Below are positions 37,476-44,382 of a DNA stretch of 63,665 nt, one piece after another. Origin of the DNA: Sphingomonadales bacterium (GTDB lineage: Bacteria > Pseudomonadota > Alphaproteobacteria > Sphingomonadales > Sphingomonadaceae); NCBI GenBank assembly GCA_019750455.1, contig JAIEOM010000001.1, positions 1-63,665 on the forward strand, written 5' to 3'. The notes below the pieces were generated by a model that did no database searches, was not told where the DNA came from, and saw only the letters and a program-made list of their open reading frames with translations. Position numbers and translations under genes: made by a program. Position 1 is the stretch's first letter; each line of letters starts with the position of its first letter.

Positions 37476-38011
37476 GCTGGCTCGAGATATTTCTGACCGT
37501 CATGTCCTCGCTGATCGGGATGGAACTGTTCGCGTGGTATGCGCACAAGTACATCATGCACGGCTGGGGCTGGGGCTGGCACCGCGACCACCACGAACCG
37601 CATGACAACATGCTGGAGAAGAACGATCTGTTCGCGGTCGTCTTCGGCACGATCAACGCCGCGATGTATATCTACGGCTCGCTCTACTGGGACTGGCTGT
37701 GGTGGTTTGCGGTCGGGATCACGCTCTACGGGGTGATCTACACGTTGGTCCATGACGGGCTGGTGCACCAGCGCTACTGGAAGTGGGTGCCGCGCAAAGG
37801 CTACGCCAAGCGGCTGGTGCAGGCGCACAAGCTGCACCACGCGACAATCGGGAAAGAGGGCGGCGTGAGCTTCGGCTTCGTCTTCGCGCGCGATCCGGCG
37901 AAGCTGAAGGCGGAACTGAAAGCGCAGAAGGAAGCGGGCCTTGCCGTGGTGCGCGACAGCGCGGGCGCGGGCGGTGACGAGGCTTTCGAGGTGGTGGGCC
38001 GCAATCTCTAG
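37472..38011 (+). CDS. crtZ: Beta-carotene 3-hydroxylase
   Basis: 179 residues; membrane di-iron hydroxylase with HKYIMH (about 25-30), HRDHHEPHD (about 37-45), HDGLVHQR and HKLHHA, the full CrtZ histidine set. It hydroxylates the beta-ionone rings at C3. Its ATG lies inside the end of crtW. The C-terminal tail from about 140, rich in Ala, Lys and Glu, is longer than the catalytic core needs. Confidence 0.95.
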   Translation: MSWLEIFLTVMSSLIGMELFAWYAHKYIMHGWGWGWHRDHHEPHDNMLEKNDLFAVVFGTINAAMYIYGSLYWDWLWWFAVGITLYGVIYTLVHDGLVHQRYWKWVPRKGYAKRLVQAHKLHHATIGKEGGVSFGFVFARDPAKLKAELKAQKEAGLAVVRDSAGAGGDEAFEVVGRNL

Positions 38012-38042
38012 CGGCGGTCAGGGTAGGGCTTGCCCCCCCTTA

Positions 38043-38080
38043 GACCCCCTCCAGACCCCTGTTTGACCCCGTCCAGCCCC
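38043..38080. repeat. Imperfect direct repeat in the crtZ-parS gap
   Basis: GACCCCCTCCAGACCCC (38043) recurs as GACCCCGTCCAGCCCC (38065) in a C-rich stretch running to a ten-C tract near 38085. No function is evident. Confidence 0.35.
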
Positions 38081-38094
38081 CCCCCTTGCAGCGC

Positions 38095-38110
38095 GGTTTC
38101 ACGTGAAACA
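38095..38110. promoter_or_regulatory. parS-like ParB-binding site
   Basis: GGTTTCACGTGAAACA matches the bacterial parS consensus TGTTTCACGTGAAACA at 15 of 16 positions, with a perfect 14-bp palindrome GTTTCACGTGAAAC. It lies in the 110-bp gap between crtZ and the small membrane gene, not inside a coding region. Such sites load ParB near the chromosome origin. No parA/parB is in the window. Confidence 0.75.
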
Positions 38111-38121
38111 TTGCGCCCGCG

Positions 38122-38304
38122 TCAATCACGCCGCAGCCAAGCGAAGAAACCGGCGGCGGACGCGATCCATGCGGTCACCATTGCGGCAATGAAGACCATG
38201 CCGGCAGCAGCTTCCATGCCGACCATCCCGAGCGGATAGGCCGCAAGCGACGCCACGAACATGGCCGCCAGACACGCAAGGATGATCTTGCGGGTCGCCG
38301 TCAT
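38122..38304 (-). CDS. Small two-span membrane protein coupled to sufE
   Basis: 60 residues from ATG 38304, which overlaps the sufE stop by ATGA. Two hydrophobic helices (about 7-28 and 34-56) are separated by a short GMVGMEA turn, ending AWLRRD. I recognise no family. The position after sufE suggests cotranscription only. Confidence 0.6.
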   Translation of the reverse strand: MTATRKIILACLAAMFVASLAAYPLGMVGMEAAAGMVFIAAMVTAWIASAAGFFAWLRRD

Positions 38305-38708
38305 CCGGATAGTCTTGCGGCGTGTTCCTTCACCAGCGCGATCATGTTGGGCACCCCTTGCGTCCGGTTGCTCGACAGCTGGTTCCTGAGATCGAAGGGG
38401 GCAAGCGCGCCCATCACGTCCATCGACGCGACTTCGGCAGCGGGCTTGTCCTGCACTGCGGCGATGACAAGGGCGACGATCCCCTTGGTGATCGCGGCAT
38501 TGCTGTCGGCCAGAAAGTGGAGTTTTTCCGCATCGGTCCCGGCGGGGTAGACCCATACTGCCGCCGAACAGCCGCGCACCAGCGTCGCATCGGTCTTCAG
38601 CGCATCGGGCATGGGTTCGAGGCCACGGCCCAGCTCGATCAGCAGGCCGTAACGCTCGTCCCCTTCGAGGAACTCGTATTCTTCGAGAATGTCGGAAAGT
38701 GTGCGCAT
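38301..38708 (-). CDS. sufE: Cysteine desulfuration protein SufE
   Basis: 135 residues. The sulfur-accepting Cys is in VRGCSAAVWV (about 47), with RYGLLIELGR before it and LSSNRTQGVPNMI near the end, all typical of SufE. It takes persulfide sulfur from SufS and hands it to the SufBCD scaffold. SufS and SufBCD are not in the window. The start is 43 bp after the last gene of the psp array, on the same strand. Confidence 0.94.
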   Translation of the reverse strand: MRTLSDILEEYEFLEGDERYGLLIELGRGLEPMPDALKTDATLVRGCSAAVWVYPAGTDAEKLHFLADSNAAITKGIVALVIAAVQDKPAAEVASMDVMGALAPFDLRNQLSSNRTQGVPNMIALVKEHAARLSG

Positions 38709-38751
38709 GGCCCGCCCTTAGAAGGGCTGCGGCTCCAACGAAAGGGGGGGA

Positions 38752-38928
38752 TTATCCGCCAATCCCGCCGGGCCGGGTGAGGGCGTGCCAGATCACGTAG
38801 AACCACCCGAAAAATCCATGGACGATTGCCCAGATGATCGACTGGTGAAGGCTCCAGCTGATCGCCACGGCGATCGCGCTGCCAAGACCGATGCCCGCCT
38901 GCGTGGCGGTGTTGCGCGCCGTGCTCAC
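38752..38928 (-). CDS. Small membrane protein at the end of the psp array
   Basis: 58 residues from a GTG at 38928 that overlaps the preceding stop by GTGA. It has a small-residue-rich helix (about 10-25, AGIGLGSAIAVAIS) and a second aromatic-rich helix (IIWAIVHGFFGWFYVIWHAL), then RPGGIGG. No family is recognised. The strict overlap makes it the last member of the coupled leftward psp gene chain. Confidence 0.6.
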   Translation of the reverse strand: MSTARNTATQAGIGLGSAIAVAISWSLHQSIIWAIVHGFFGWFYVIWHALTRPGGIGG

Positions 38929-39176
38929 AGTTCCACTCCGCTGGCGATGGCTTCGAGCTTGCGGATTCTCTCCTTGAGATCAGCCAGTTCGATGCGGGCC
39001 GTGCCGAGGTGCGAGCCTTCGTCCGTACCGGTGCCGCCCGGCACCCGGTCGAGTTCGCGGCGCTTCAGCTCAAGCCACCCCTGCCATGCACGCAATGCCG
39101 CGCCCGTCATCACGATGACCGCCACGAGCAGCCCCGCGGTCAGCACGATGGTGGGGTCGAGAAGAACAGTCGTCAT
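38925..39176 (-). CDS. PspB-like small membrane/coiled-coil protein, member 5 (degenerate)
   Basis: 83 residues: one N-terminal membrane span (about 9-30), then a charged helix ARIELADLKERIRKLEAIASG (about 60-80). The end RIRKLEAIAS is a weakened form of the (V/L)ERIVTD signature of its upstream neighbours, lacking TDxGY. The start overlaps the upstream stop by ATGA. Membrane-anchored coiled-coil architecture matches PspB; function unknown. Confidence 0.7.
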   Translation of the reverse strand: MTTVLLDPTIVLTAGLLVAVIVMTGAALRAWQGWLELKRRELDRVPGGTGTDEGSHLGTARIELADLKERIRKLEAIASGVEL

Positions 39177-39487
39177 TGGTCCGTTCCTTCCGTTCTGTCC
39201 GCGGGCAGCCCCCGCAGCGCTTCGATTTCCGCGGCGATCCGCGCCCGCTCGCGCGCATCGCTGGTGTTGCCGTCAGTGGCGATGCGTTCGAGCACCTTCA
39301 CCCGTTCCCGCAGGTAGGCAAGCTCCTTGCGCGCCGCTTCGAGTTCGGCCCTGCTGCCAGCTTCCTCGCGAGGGACCAGCGTTTCGTTGCCATACTCGTC
39401 CTTGACGATCCCGGCGCGGGCCTTGGCGCGTTCGACCAGGCCCCAGACCACGATCGCAACCAGCGCGACGATCGCCCAGCTGCTCAT
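39173..39487 (-). CDS. PspB-like membrane/coiled-coil protein, member 4
   Basis: 104 residues: a membrane span at 3-18 (AIVALVAIVVWGLVE), a linker with YGNETLVPREE, a heptad-rich helix (about 46-66), the signature VLERIATDGN (65-74) and a second helix AEIEALRGL (86-94). Start shares one base with the upstream stop (TAATG). It has the same plan as members 1-3. Confidence 0.72.
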   Translation of the reverse strand: MSSWAIVALVAIVVWGLVERAKARAGIVKDEYGNETLVPREEAGSRAELEAARKELAYLRERVKVLERIATDGNTSDARERARIAAEIEALRGLPADRTEGTDQ

Positions 39488-39846
39488 TACGCCTTGCCCT
39501 TGTCCGTCAGGCCTTCCAGCGCCCGGTCACGCAGTGCGTCGATCTCGGCGCCCAGATGGTAGCCGCCGTCGGTGACGATGCGTTCGACGTTCGCGAGCCG
39601 GTCCTTCATCGAACCGAGTTCGGCGCGCAGTTCGGCGTTCTCCTGGGTGAGCAGGGTGACGCGGTGTGCGGTTTCCTTGTCGGAACCCGGCTTCAGCGAC
39701 TGGCCCCACATGCCTTCGAGCGGATAGCCGTTCTTGATCTTCATCCGGGTGGTCTGGAACGATACCAGAATGCCCATCGCACCCAGCACGAAGCCGCCGC
39801 CGATGATCCACCCGAGATAGGGGAGAAAGTCCGCCGGTGACATCAA
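39487..39846 (-). CDS. PspB-like membrane/coiled-coil protein, member 3
   Basis: 119 residues: a glycine-rich membrane span (about 11-30), KNGYPLEGMWGQ (39-50), a coiled coil (about 62-88, LTQENAELRAELGSMKDRL), then NVERIVTDGGY (86-96) and AEIDALRD. GYPLE and the signature are shared with member 2, showing recent duplication. Start overlaps the upstream stop by four bases. Likely an inner-membrane protein with a cytoplasmic coiled coil. Confidence 0.75.
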   Translation of the reverse strand: MMSPADFLPYLGWIIGGGFVLGAMGILVSFQTTRMKIKNGYPLEGMWGQSLKPGSDKETAHRVTLLTQENAELRAELGSMKDRLANVERIVTDGGYHLGAEIDALRDRALEGLTDKGKA

Positions 39847-40157
39847 ACACGCTCCTTGTTCAGGGCGGGCACATCGCGCAGGGCCTCGATTTCGGCGCTG
39901 AGCGAATAGCCGCGGTCGGTGACGATCTTTTCGAGCACGATCATGCGGTCCTGCATGGCATCGAGCTTGTCGTGGAGCGCCTTGTTCTCGGCCTTGAGGC
40001 GGTGCGTTTCCGCATTGTCGGATCGCTCGATCTTGCCGCCCCAGTCATTCTCGAGCGGATAGCCGTGCCGGGCGCGGATCCAGTTGTTGATGAGCCATCC
40101 GCCGGTGCAGACCAGCACGATCGAGACGATCGAAAGGGTGCTGCCGAAGTCCATCAC
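39843..40157 (-). CDS. PspB-like membrane/coiled-coil protein, member 2
   Basis: 104 residues: a membrane span (about 7-25, LSIVSIVLVCTGGWLI), RHGYPLENDWGG (30-41), a coiled coil (about 53-77), the signature VLEKIVTDRGY (74-84) and AEIEALRD. It ends LNKERV, like LGKERV of member 1. Start overlaps member 1's stop by ATGA. Confidence 0.75.
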   Translation of the reverse strand: MMDFGSTLSIVSIVLVCTGGWLINNWIRARHGYPLENDWGGKIERSDNAETHRLKAENKALHDKLDAMQDRMIVLEKIVTDRGYSLSAEIEALRDVPALNKERV

Positions 40158-40465
40158 ACGCGCTCCTTGCCAAGGCCGAGCGGGACGCCCGCGCCGGCTT
40201 CGTCCACCCGGCGCGTGTCGCGCAGGGCCTCGATCTGGGTGGCGATATCGTAACCGCGGTCGGTGACAATGCGTTCAAGCACCTGCACCCGGTCTTCGAG
40301 CCGCTGGATCTGGCCGACATATTGCGCGGCTTTCTCGGCGGTCTGCTCGGCGGTGGCGCCGACCTGCATTTCGGCCATCTTCTGTTGGTGCTTGGTCCAG
40401 ATGGCGACGATCGGGATCATCATCGCGACGATCGGGATCATCACCCCAAGGGTTCCTGCGTCCAT
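40154..40465 (-). CDS. PspB-like membrane/coiled-coil protein, member 1
   Basis: 103 residues: a membrane span (about 6-23, LGVMIPIVAMMIPIVAIW), then a long amphipathic helix (KHQQKMAEMQ through QRLEDRV), the signature VLERIVTDRGY (62-72) and TQIEALRD (77-83). It follows pspC by 30 bp. The plan (one span, coiled coil, ERIVTD) is that of PspB extended at the C-terminus. Confidence 0.75.
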   Translation of the reverse strand: MDAGTLGVMIPIVAMMIPIVAIWTKHQQKMAEMQVGATAEQTAEKAAQYVGQIQRLEDRVQVLERIVTDRGYDIATQIEALRDTRRVDEAGAGVPLGLGKERV

Positions 40466-40495
40466 GATACTTGTCCCTGTTGCTGGCGTTGGTGC

Positions 40496-40873
40496 TTAGC
40501 GCAGCCGCTCGATCTCGGCGGTCAGGCGCGGGTTGCTGCTGACATAGTGCGCTTCGACAGCGGCGAGGCGGCGGTCGACATCGCGGAAGCTCGCGCGGAT
40601 TTCGCGGGCGGTGCGCTTGGGGTTCTGGCGGATGCCCTGCCAGTACTTCTGCTCGTTCTCGTCGCGGTAGAGATAGGGCGGCTTCTTGTTGAGCAGGAAG
40701 CCAGCCAGAAGGTAGGCCATGATCGTCGCACCGCCGGTGGGCCACATCGACAGGAAGGCAACCAGCCGAACCCAGAAAACATTGACCCCGGTGTAATCGG
40801 CAATCCCGGCGCAAACTCCCATCAGCTTGCCATTGTGCTTGTCGCGGTAAAGCGTGGTGCGGGGGCTGTTCAC
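40496..40873 (-). CDS. pspC: Phage shock protein C
   Basis: 125 residues. The PspC domain is clear: LYRDKHNGKLMGVCAGIADYTGVNVFW and VRLVAFLSMW with the membrane span and the second hydrophobic stretch GATIMAYLLAGFLLN. The C-terminal cytoplasmic helix ends RRLAAVEAHYVSSNPRLTAEIERLR-like, echoing the coiled-coil ends of the PspB-like genes. PspC senses envelope stress with PspB and holds PspA at the membrane. Its start overlaps the pspB stop by four bases. Confidence 0.93.
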   Translation of the reverse strand: MNSPRTTLYRDKHNGKLMGVCAGIADYTGVNVFWVRLVAFLSMWPTGGATIMAYLLAGFLLNKKPPYLYRDENEQKYWQGIRQNPKRTAREIRASFRDVDRRLAAVEAHYVSSNPRLTAEIERLR

Positions 40874-41175
40874 GAGCGGGTTCCTTTCTTCTCGGCGATC
40901 AGTGCTTCGAGTTCGCGAAGTTGCTGGTTGTCCTTTTCCTGATCGGCGATCAGGCGACGGGCCGGGGTGAAGGCCGGGTCGTCCGTGGCGACCAGCCGCT
41001 CGACCGTGTCCATCCGTTCATCGAGCCGCTTGGCGAGGTTGTAGAGTTCCTCCAGCAGCACCTCGTCATCGGCGGTGATGGTGGGCGCGGTCTTCCACTT
41101 GGTCATGTAGTGCAGCACCATCCAGGGCAGTGCGACAAAGATCGCGCCGATGGCCATGACGCCTTCGATATCCAT
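40870..41175 (-). CDS. pspB: Phage shock protein B
   Basis: 101 residues: an N-terminal span (about 5-25, VMAIGAIFVALPWMVLHY), a cytoplasmic coiled coil LYNLAKRLDERMDTVERLVATDDP, and a second helix to 95. The DERMDTVERLL-type motif is typical of PspB. It sits between pspA and pspC in the standard order, three bases after the pspA stop. The VERLVATD segment is the probable origin of the signature repeated in the downstream array. Confidence 0.88.
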   Translation of the reverse strand: MDIEGVMAIGAIFVALPWMVLHYMTKWKTAPTITADDEVLLEELYNLAKRLDERMDTVERLVATDDPAFTPARRLIADQEKDNQQLRELEALIAEKKGTRS

Positions 41176-41178
41176 GAC

Positions 41179-41862
41179 TTAATTCCCCTCGCTGTCAGTT
41201 TTGCCGAGCGCCTTCTTCATCGCGGCAAGTTCATCATCAATCGCGTCCGAACCGGCGAGCGCCGCGATTTCATCGGCGAGCGACGGGGTCTTGCTTTCGG
41301 CGATCTGCAAGGCGTCGGCGCGGCCTTCGGCGTAGTCGACGCGGCGCTCGAGCTGGTCGAAACGGGCAAGCGCCTCGTCGGTGCGCTCGGTGCTCATCAG
41401 GGTGCGCAGCTTGACGCGGTTTTCGGCGCTTTCGAGGCGCGCGGCGATGGCGGTCTGGCGGCTGCGGGCTTCGCGCAGGCGGTGCTGCAGCTTGGCAATG
41501 TCTTCCTCGTAGGCGCGCAGCGCGTCGTCGAGCACCGCGATCTCGGTCTTGAGCTGGTCGGCCATGTCGCCGGCCTTCTTCTTCTCGACCAAGGCTGCGC
41601 GGGCGAGATCTTCGCGATCCTTGCTGAGCGCGAGCTGCGCCTTTTCGGCCCAGTCGGCCTGGAGCCGGTCAAGCTTCACGCAGTGGCGGTGCATTTCCTT
41701 CTGATCGGCGATGGTGCGCGCGGCAGAGGCGCGGACTTCGACCAGGGTTTCCTCCATTTCGAGGATGATCATGCGGATCATCTTCTGCGGATCATCAGCC
41801 TTGTCGAGCATGTCGTTGAAGTTGGCGGCAATGATGTCGCGGGTACGGCTGAAAATGCCCAT
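41179..41862 (-). CDS. pspA: Phage shock protein A (PspA/IM30 family)
   Basis: 227 residues from ATG 41862, the family's usual start (MGIFSRTRDIIAANFND, the amphipathic membrane-binding helix), with GGAG eight bases upstream. The rest is one long coiled coil (about 25-190) with ILEMEETLVEVRASAAR and the RTLMSTERTDEALARFDQLERRVDYAEGRADAL region. It binds stressed membranes, forms ESCRT-III-like assemblies and in other bacteria inhibits PspF. The frame is open for another 96 codons upstream; see the separate entry. Confidence 0.93.
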   Translation of the reverse strand: MGIFSRTRDIIAANFNDMLDKADDPQKMIRMIILEMEETLVEVRASAARTIADQKEMHRHCVKLDRLQADWAEKAQLALSKDREDLARAALVEKKKAGDMADQLKTEIAVLDDALRAYEEDIAKLQHRLREARSRQTAIAARLESAENRVKLRTLMSTERTDEALARFDQLERRVDYAEGRADALQIAESKTPSLADEIAALAGSDAIDDELAAMKKALGKTDSEGN

Positions 41863-42150
41863 GAAGGCTACTCCATCGAGAAACGAATTGACCCGGTCGA
41901 GGGGAGCGACTCGCTCGTCCTGCGATCCGGCGGGGTTGCGCCGAGATTGCGACGGCCCGGGGCTGCGACGCAAGGCTTCGATCTCTTCATCGAGCCGCGA
42001 CAGCCGCCCGGCCGAAAGCAGGCGGGTGGGGTGGGCCGGAGCATCAATGGACAGCGCGTCGCGGTTGGGCAGCGCGTCGCGGTCGGCATCGGCAGGGGGG
42101 ACATCCTGCATGGGGCGCTCCGGCCCGAGGGGGTTGCGGGGGTCGGTCAC
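41863..42150 (-). other. In-frame 96-codon N-terminal extension of pspA
   Basis: No stop separates GTG 42150 from the normal pspA ATG. GTG 42150 lies one base after the stop of the upstream small gene (TGA-G-GTG), the arrangement of translational coupling. The extension is proline/aspartate-rich with a charged helix (GRLSRLDEEIEALRRSPG) and reads as plausible coding sequence. It could give a longer PspA isoform of 323 residues, or be only an untranslated leader. Confidence 0.45.
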
Positions 42151-42151
42151 C

Positions 42152-42337
42152 TCAGGCGATCTCGACCAGTGCGCCGGCCGGTGCGGCGGGCTGGGCGAAC
42201 GAGGCGGCGCTGGCCGCCCCCGGCTGAAGTTGCGAGGACAGCGCGATCATCATCACCATTGCGGCGATGCTGGCCATCGCGGCATGCCCGAGCTTGGAAC
42301 TCCAGAAGCTGGCCTGACTGGCGTTACGGTTGATCAT
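42152..42337 (-). CDS. Small single-span membrane protein, first gene of the psp operon
   Basis: 61 residues from ATG 42337, preceded by GGGAGGCCC. A polar start (MINRNASQASFWSSKLGH) leads to a hydrophobic helix (about 19-35, AAMASIAAMVMMIALSS) and an Ala/Pro tail. It is the first gene after the sigma-54 promoter and is therefore strongly predicted to be envelope-stress induced. No family recognised. Confidence 0.68.
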   Translation of the reverse strand: MINRNASQASFWSSKLGHAAMASIAAMVMMIALSSQLQPGAASAASFAQPAAPAGALVEIA

Positions 42338-42378
42338 AGTGGGCCTCCCGAGTGGTGTCCGTGGTCTTGCCCGGTATT

Positions 42379-42396
42379 TTGCATGGGGCGTGCCAA
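42379..42396 (-). promoter_or_regulatory. Sigma-54 promoter of the psp operon
   Basis: On the minus strand TTGGCACGCCCCATGCAA matches the -24/-12 consensus (TTGGCACG-N4-TTGCA) with one change, and has the strict GG-N10-GC spacing. The start point would fall near 42370, about 33 bases before the first ATG. The divergent pspF encodes the required sigma-54 activator. Confidence 0.85.
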
Positions 42397-42459
42397 ACCG
42401 TGAAAATGGCGGAATTGCGCGCTTTTTGACCAGACGCACCGAAGTGGCGTTGGCCTCTA

Positions 42460-42489
42460 TTGCCAAGCCTTGGGAATTTTCACTATAGT
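42460..42489 (+). promoter_or_regulatory. Candidate sigma-70 promoter of pspF, leaderless
   Basis: TTGCCA (42460-42465) and TATAGT (42484-42489) are 18 bp apart. Transcription would begin about at the pspF ATG (42496), and no ribosome site is visible, so the mRNA is probably leaderless or nearly so. Confidence 0.5.
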
Positions 42490-42495
42490 TTGGAC

Positions 42496-43554
42496 ATGAA
42501 GCTCGAGAGCCAGTTCATCGGCCAATCCGGGGCCTTTCTCGACGCGGTCGAACGCGCTTCGCGCGCTGCGGCCATGAACCGCCCGGTGCTGGTGATTGGA
42601 GAGCGCGGCACGGGTAAAGAACTGATCGCCGAACGCCTTCACCGGCTGTCGACCCGCTGGGACGAGCCGCTGGTGACGATGAACTGCGCGGCCTTGCCCG
42701 AAACCCTGATCGAGGCCGAGTTGTTCGGGCACGAGGCAGGGGCTTTCACCGGCGCCACCAAGGCCCGCGCAGGGCGGTTCGAGGAAGCCGACCGAGGCAC
42801 GCTGTTCCTCGACGAGCTGGGCACGCTCAGCATGGGCGCGCAGGAGCGGCTGCTGCGCGCGGTCGAATATGGCGAGGTCACCCGCATCGGTGCCTCGCGC
42901 CCAATCCGCGTCGATGTGCGCATCGTGGCCGCAACCAACGACGATCTGCCCGCGCTCGCGGCGGCAGGCGAATTCCGCGCCGATCTGCTCGACCGATTGA
43001 GCTTCGAGGTCATCACGCTCCCCCCGCTCAGGGTGCGCGAGGGCGATATCGGCGTTCTTGCCGAATATTTCGGCCGGCGCATGGCGGCGGAGCTGGATTG
43101 GGACCGCTGGCCGGGCTTTGCGCCCCATGTGATGGATGCGCTGGAAGATCACCCCTGGCCCGGCAATGTGCGCGAGCTGCGCAATGTCATCGAACGTGCG
43201 GTTTATCGCTGGGACGTGCCGGATATGCCGATCGCCCATGTCCAGTTCGATCCCTTCGACAGCCCGTGGCGGCCACGTTCGCCCGAGCATCGGCGCGGTA
43301 ACGTGGCGGCAGGCGCGGCCCCGGCCGGCGGCGGGCATGCTGCTCCGTCTCCTGCCGCGGTCAATCTCGATACCATCGAGGACCTGCGCGCGGCGGTTGA
43401 TGCGCATGAGCGCGCGATCCTAGCCCATGCGCTGGGCAAGCACCGCTGGAACCAGCGCCAGACCGCCCGTGCCCTCGGGCTGACCTATGACCAGTTGCGT
43501 CATTGCATCCGGAAGCACGGCCTGATGGAGGGGCAGGACGAGGGTAATTCCTAA
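42496..43554 (+). CDS. pspF: PspF, sigma-54 enhancer-binding activator
   Basis: 352 residues from ATG 42496. There is no regulatory domain: the AAA+ module starts almost at once (FIGQSGAF), with Walker A GERGTGKE (about 36-43), the sigma-54-contacting loop GAFTGATKARAGRF, Walker B-type GTLFLDELGTL and the sensor segments. A linker (about 260-305) and a C-terminal Fis-type helix-turn-helix (NQRQTARALGLTYDQLRHC) follow. The lack of an N-terminal receiver or GAF domain is the PspF plan, regulated by direct PspA binding. It is divergent from the psp operon. Confidence 0.95.
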   Translation: MKLESQFIGQSGAFLDAVERASRAAAMNRPVLVIGERGTGKELIAERLHRLSTRWDEPLVTMNCAALPETLIEAELFGHEAGAFTGATKARAGRFEEADRGTLFLDELGTLSMGAQERLLRAVEYGEVTRIGASRPIRVDVRIVAATNDDLPALAAAGEFRADLLDRLSFEVITLPPLRVREGDIGVLAEYFGRRMAAELDWDRWPGFAPHVMDALEDHPWPGNVRELRNVIERAVYRWDVPDMPIAHVQFDPFDSPWRPRSPEHRRGNVAAGAAPAGGGHAAPSPAAVNLDTIEDLRAAVDAHERAILAHALGKHRWNQRQTARALGLTYDQLRHCIRKHGLMEGQDEGNS

Positions 43555-43868
43555 CCCATTTTAAAGTCTTTGCGGTTATTTCCGTCGTCCGGATCGGGGC
43601 GATACAAAACGATGGCAAGGCTATCAGAAAATTTCGTGAGCAATTCCGTGATGCTGCATAGCCGCCGGTTTCCGGGGCTGGCTCGCTGCACAAGGACGAT
43701 TCGCGACTGATGCGTTCCGGCCTTCCCCCCTCCTACCGTCATCCGTTGCCAGCCGCACCTGCGGGCTCGCACAGCCTCGTTCCGCCCGCACGTGCAACGG
43801 GGCCCGAGGTTTCGAGCCCGGGTGCCGACGGCGCTTACGGAACCGGCTTGCGCCGCGGGGAACAGGCG

Positions 43869-44279
43869 ATGATGGATTCGGGCCCCCAAGGCGGTAGCCG
43901 GCAGCCGGTATACATGTTGGGCAGGCGAGCCGCTCCGCGGCTGCGACTGAGCCTTCCGGCGCAGCTCGTTGCCGTTGAAAAGTCGCATACCTGCATCCTC
44001 CTCAATCTGTCGCGCACCGGCGCGCAGATCGCGATTCTCGATGCCATCCGCGTCGGGGAGGGGGCGATTCTGCGCTGCGCGGGCATCAACCATTTTGCGA
44101 TCGTGACCCGCGCCGAATTCGGTCTCAATGCGCTCGAATTCGATGAGCCGTTGACCGACAGCATCGTGCTGGACGTCCGTCGCTATCACGAGAACTTCGC
44201 GGAGCGCGAAAGGCGCGCCCTGATTGAAACTGCACGCAGCTGGGTGACGGGCGATAGCGACGAGGATCGTGTGGACTGA
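43869..44279 (+). CDS. PilZ-domain protein, copy 1
   Basis: 136 residues from ATG 43869 with GGGGAACAGG upstream; an ATG at 43710 would add a low-complexity Pro/Ala/Ser leader. The c-di-GMP-binding pattern is RRAAPRLRLSLPAQL then LNLSRTGAQIAI, so the second motif reads NxSxxG instead of DxSxxG, which may weaken binding. The rest is a single PilZ barrel and a C-terminal helix. It is followed by a paralogue 100 bp downstream. The stretch 43555-43868 holds no other gene that I can support. Confidence 0.82.
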   Translation: MMDSGPQGGSRQPVYMLGRRAAPRLRLSLPAQLVAVEKSHTCILLNLSRTGAQIAILDAIRVGEGAILRCAGINHFAIVTRAEFGLNALEFDEPLTDSIVLDVRRYHENFAERERRALIETARSWVTGDSDEDRVD

Positions 44280-44382
44280 CGCCCAAGGTCCGCTTGTTGG
44301 GGGGCGCAAGCACTATCACGTAGTTGTCCGGAGGTCCGTGCGCACGCGCCGTTTAGCGGCGATCGGCCACACTGCCCGGCGC

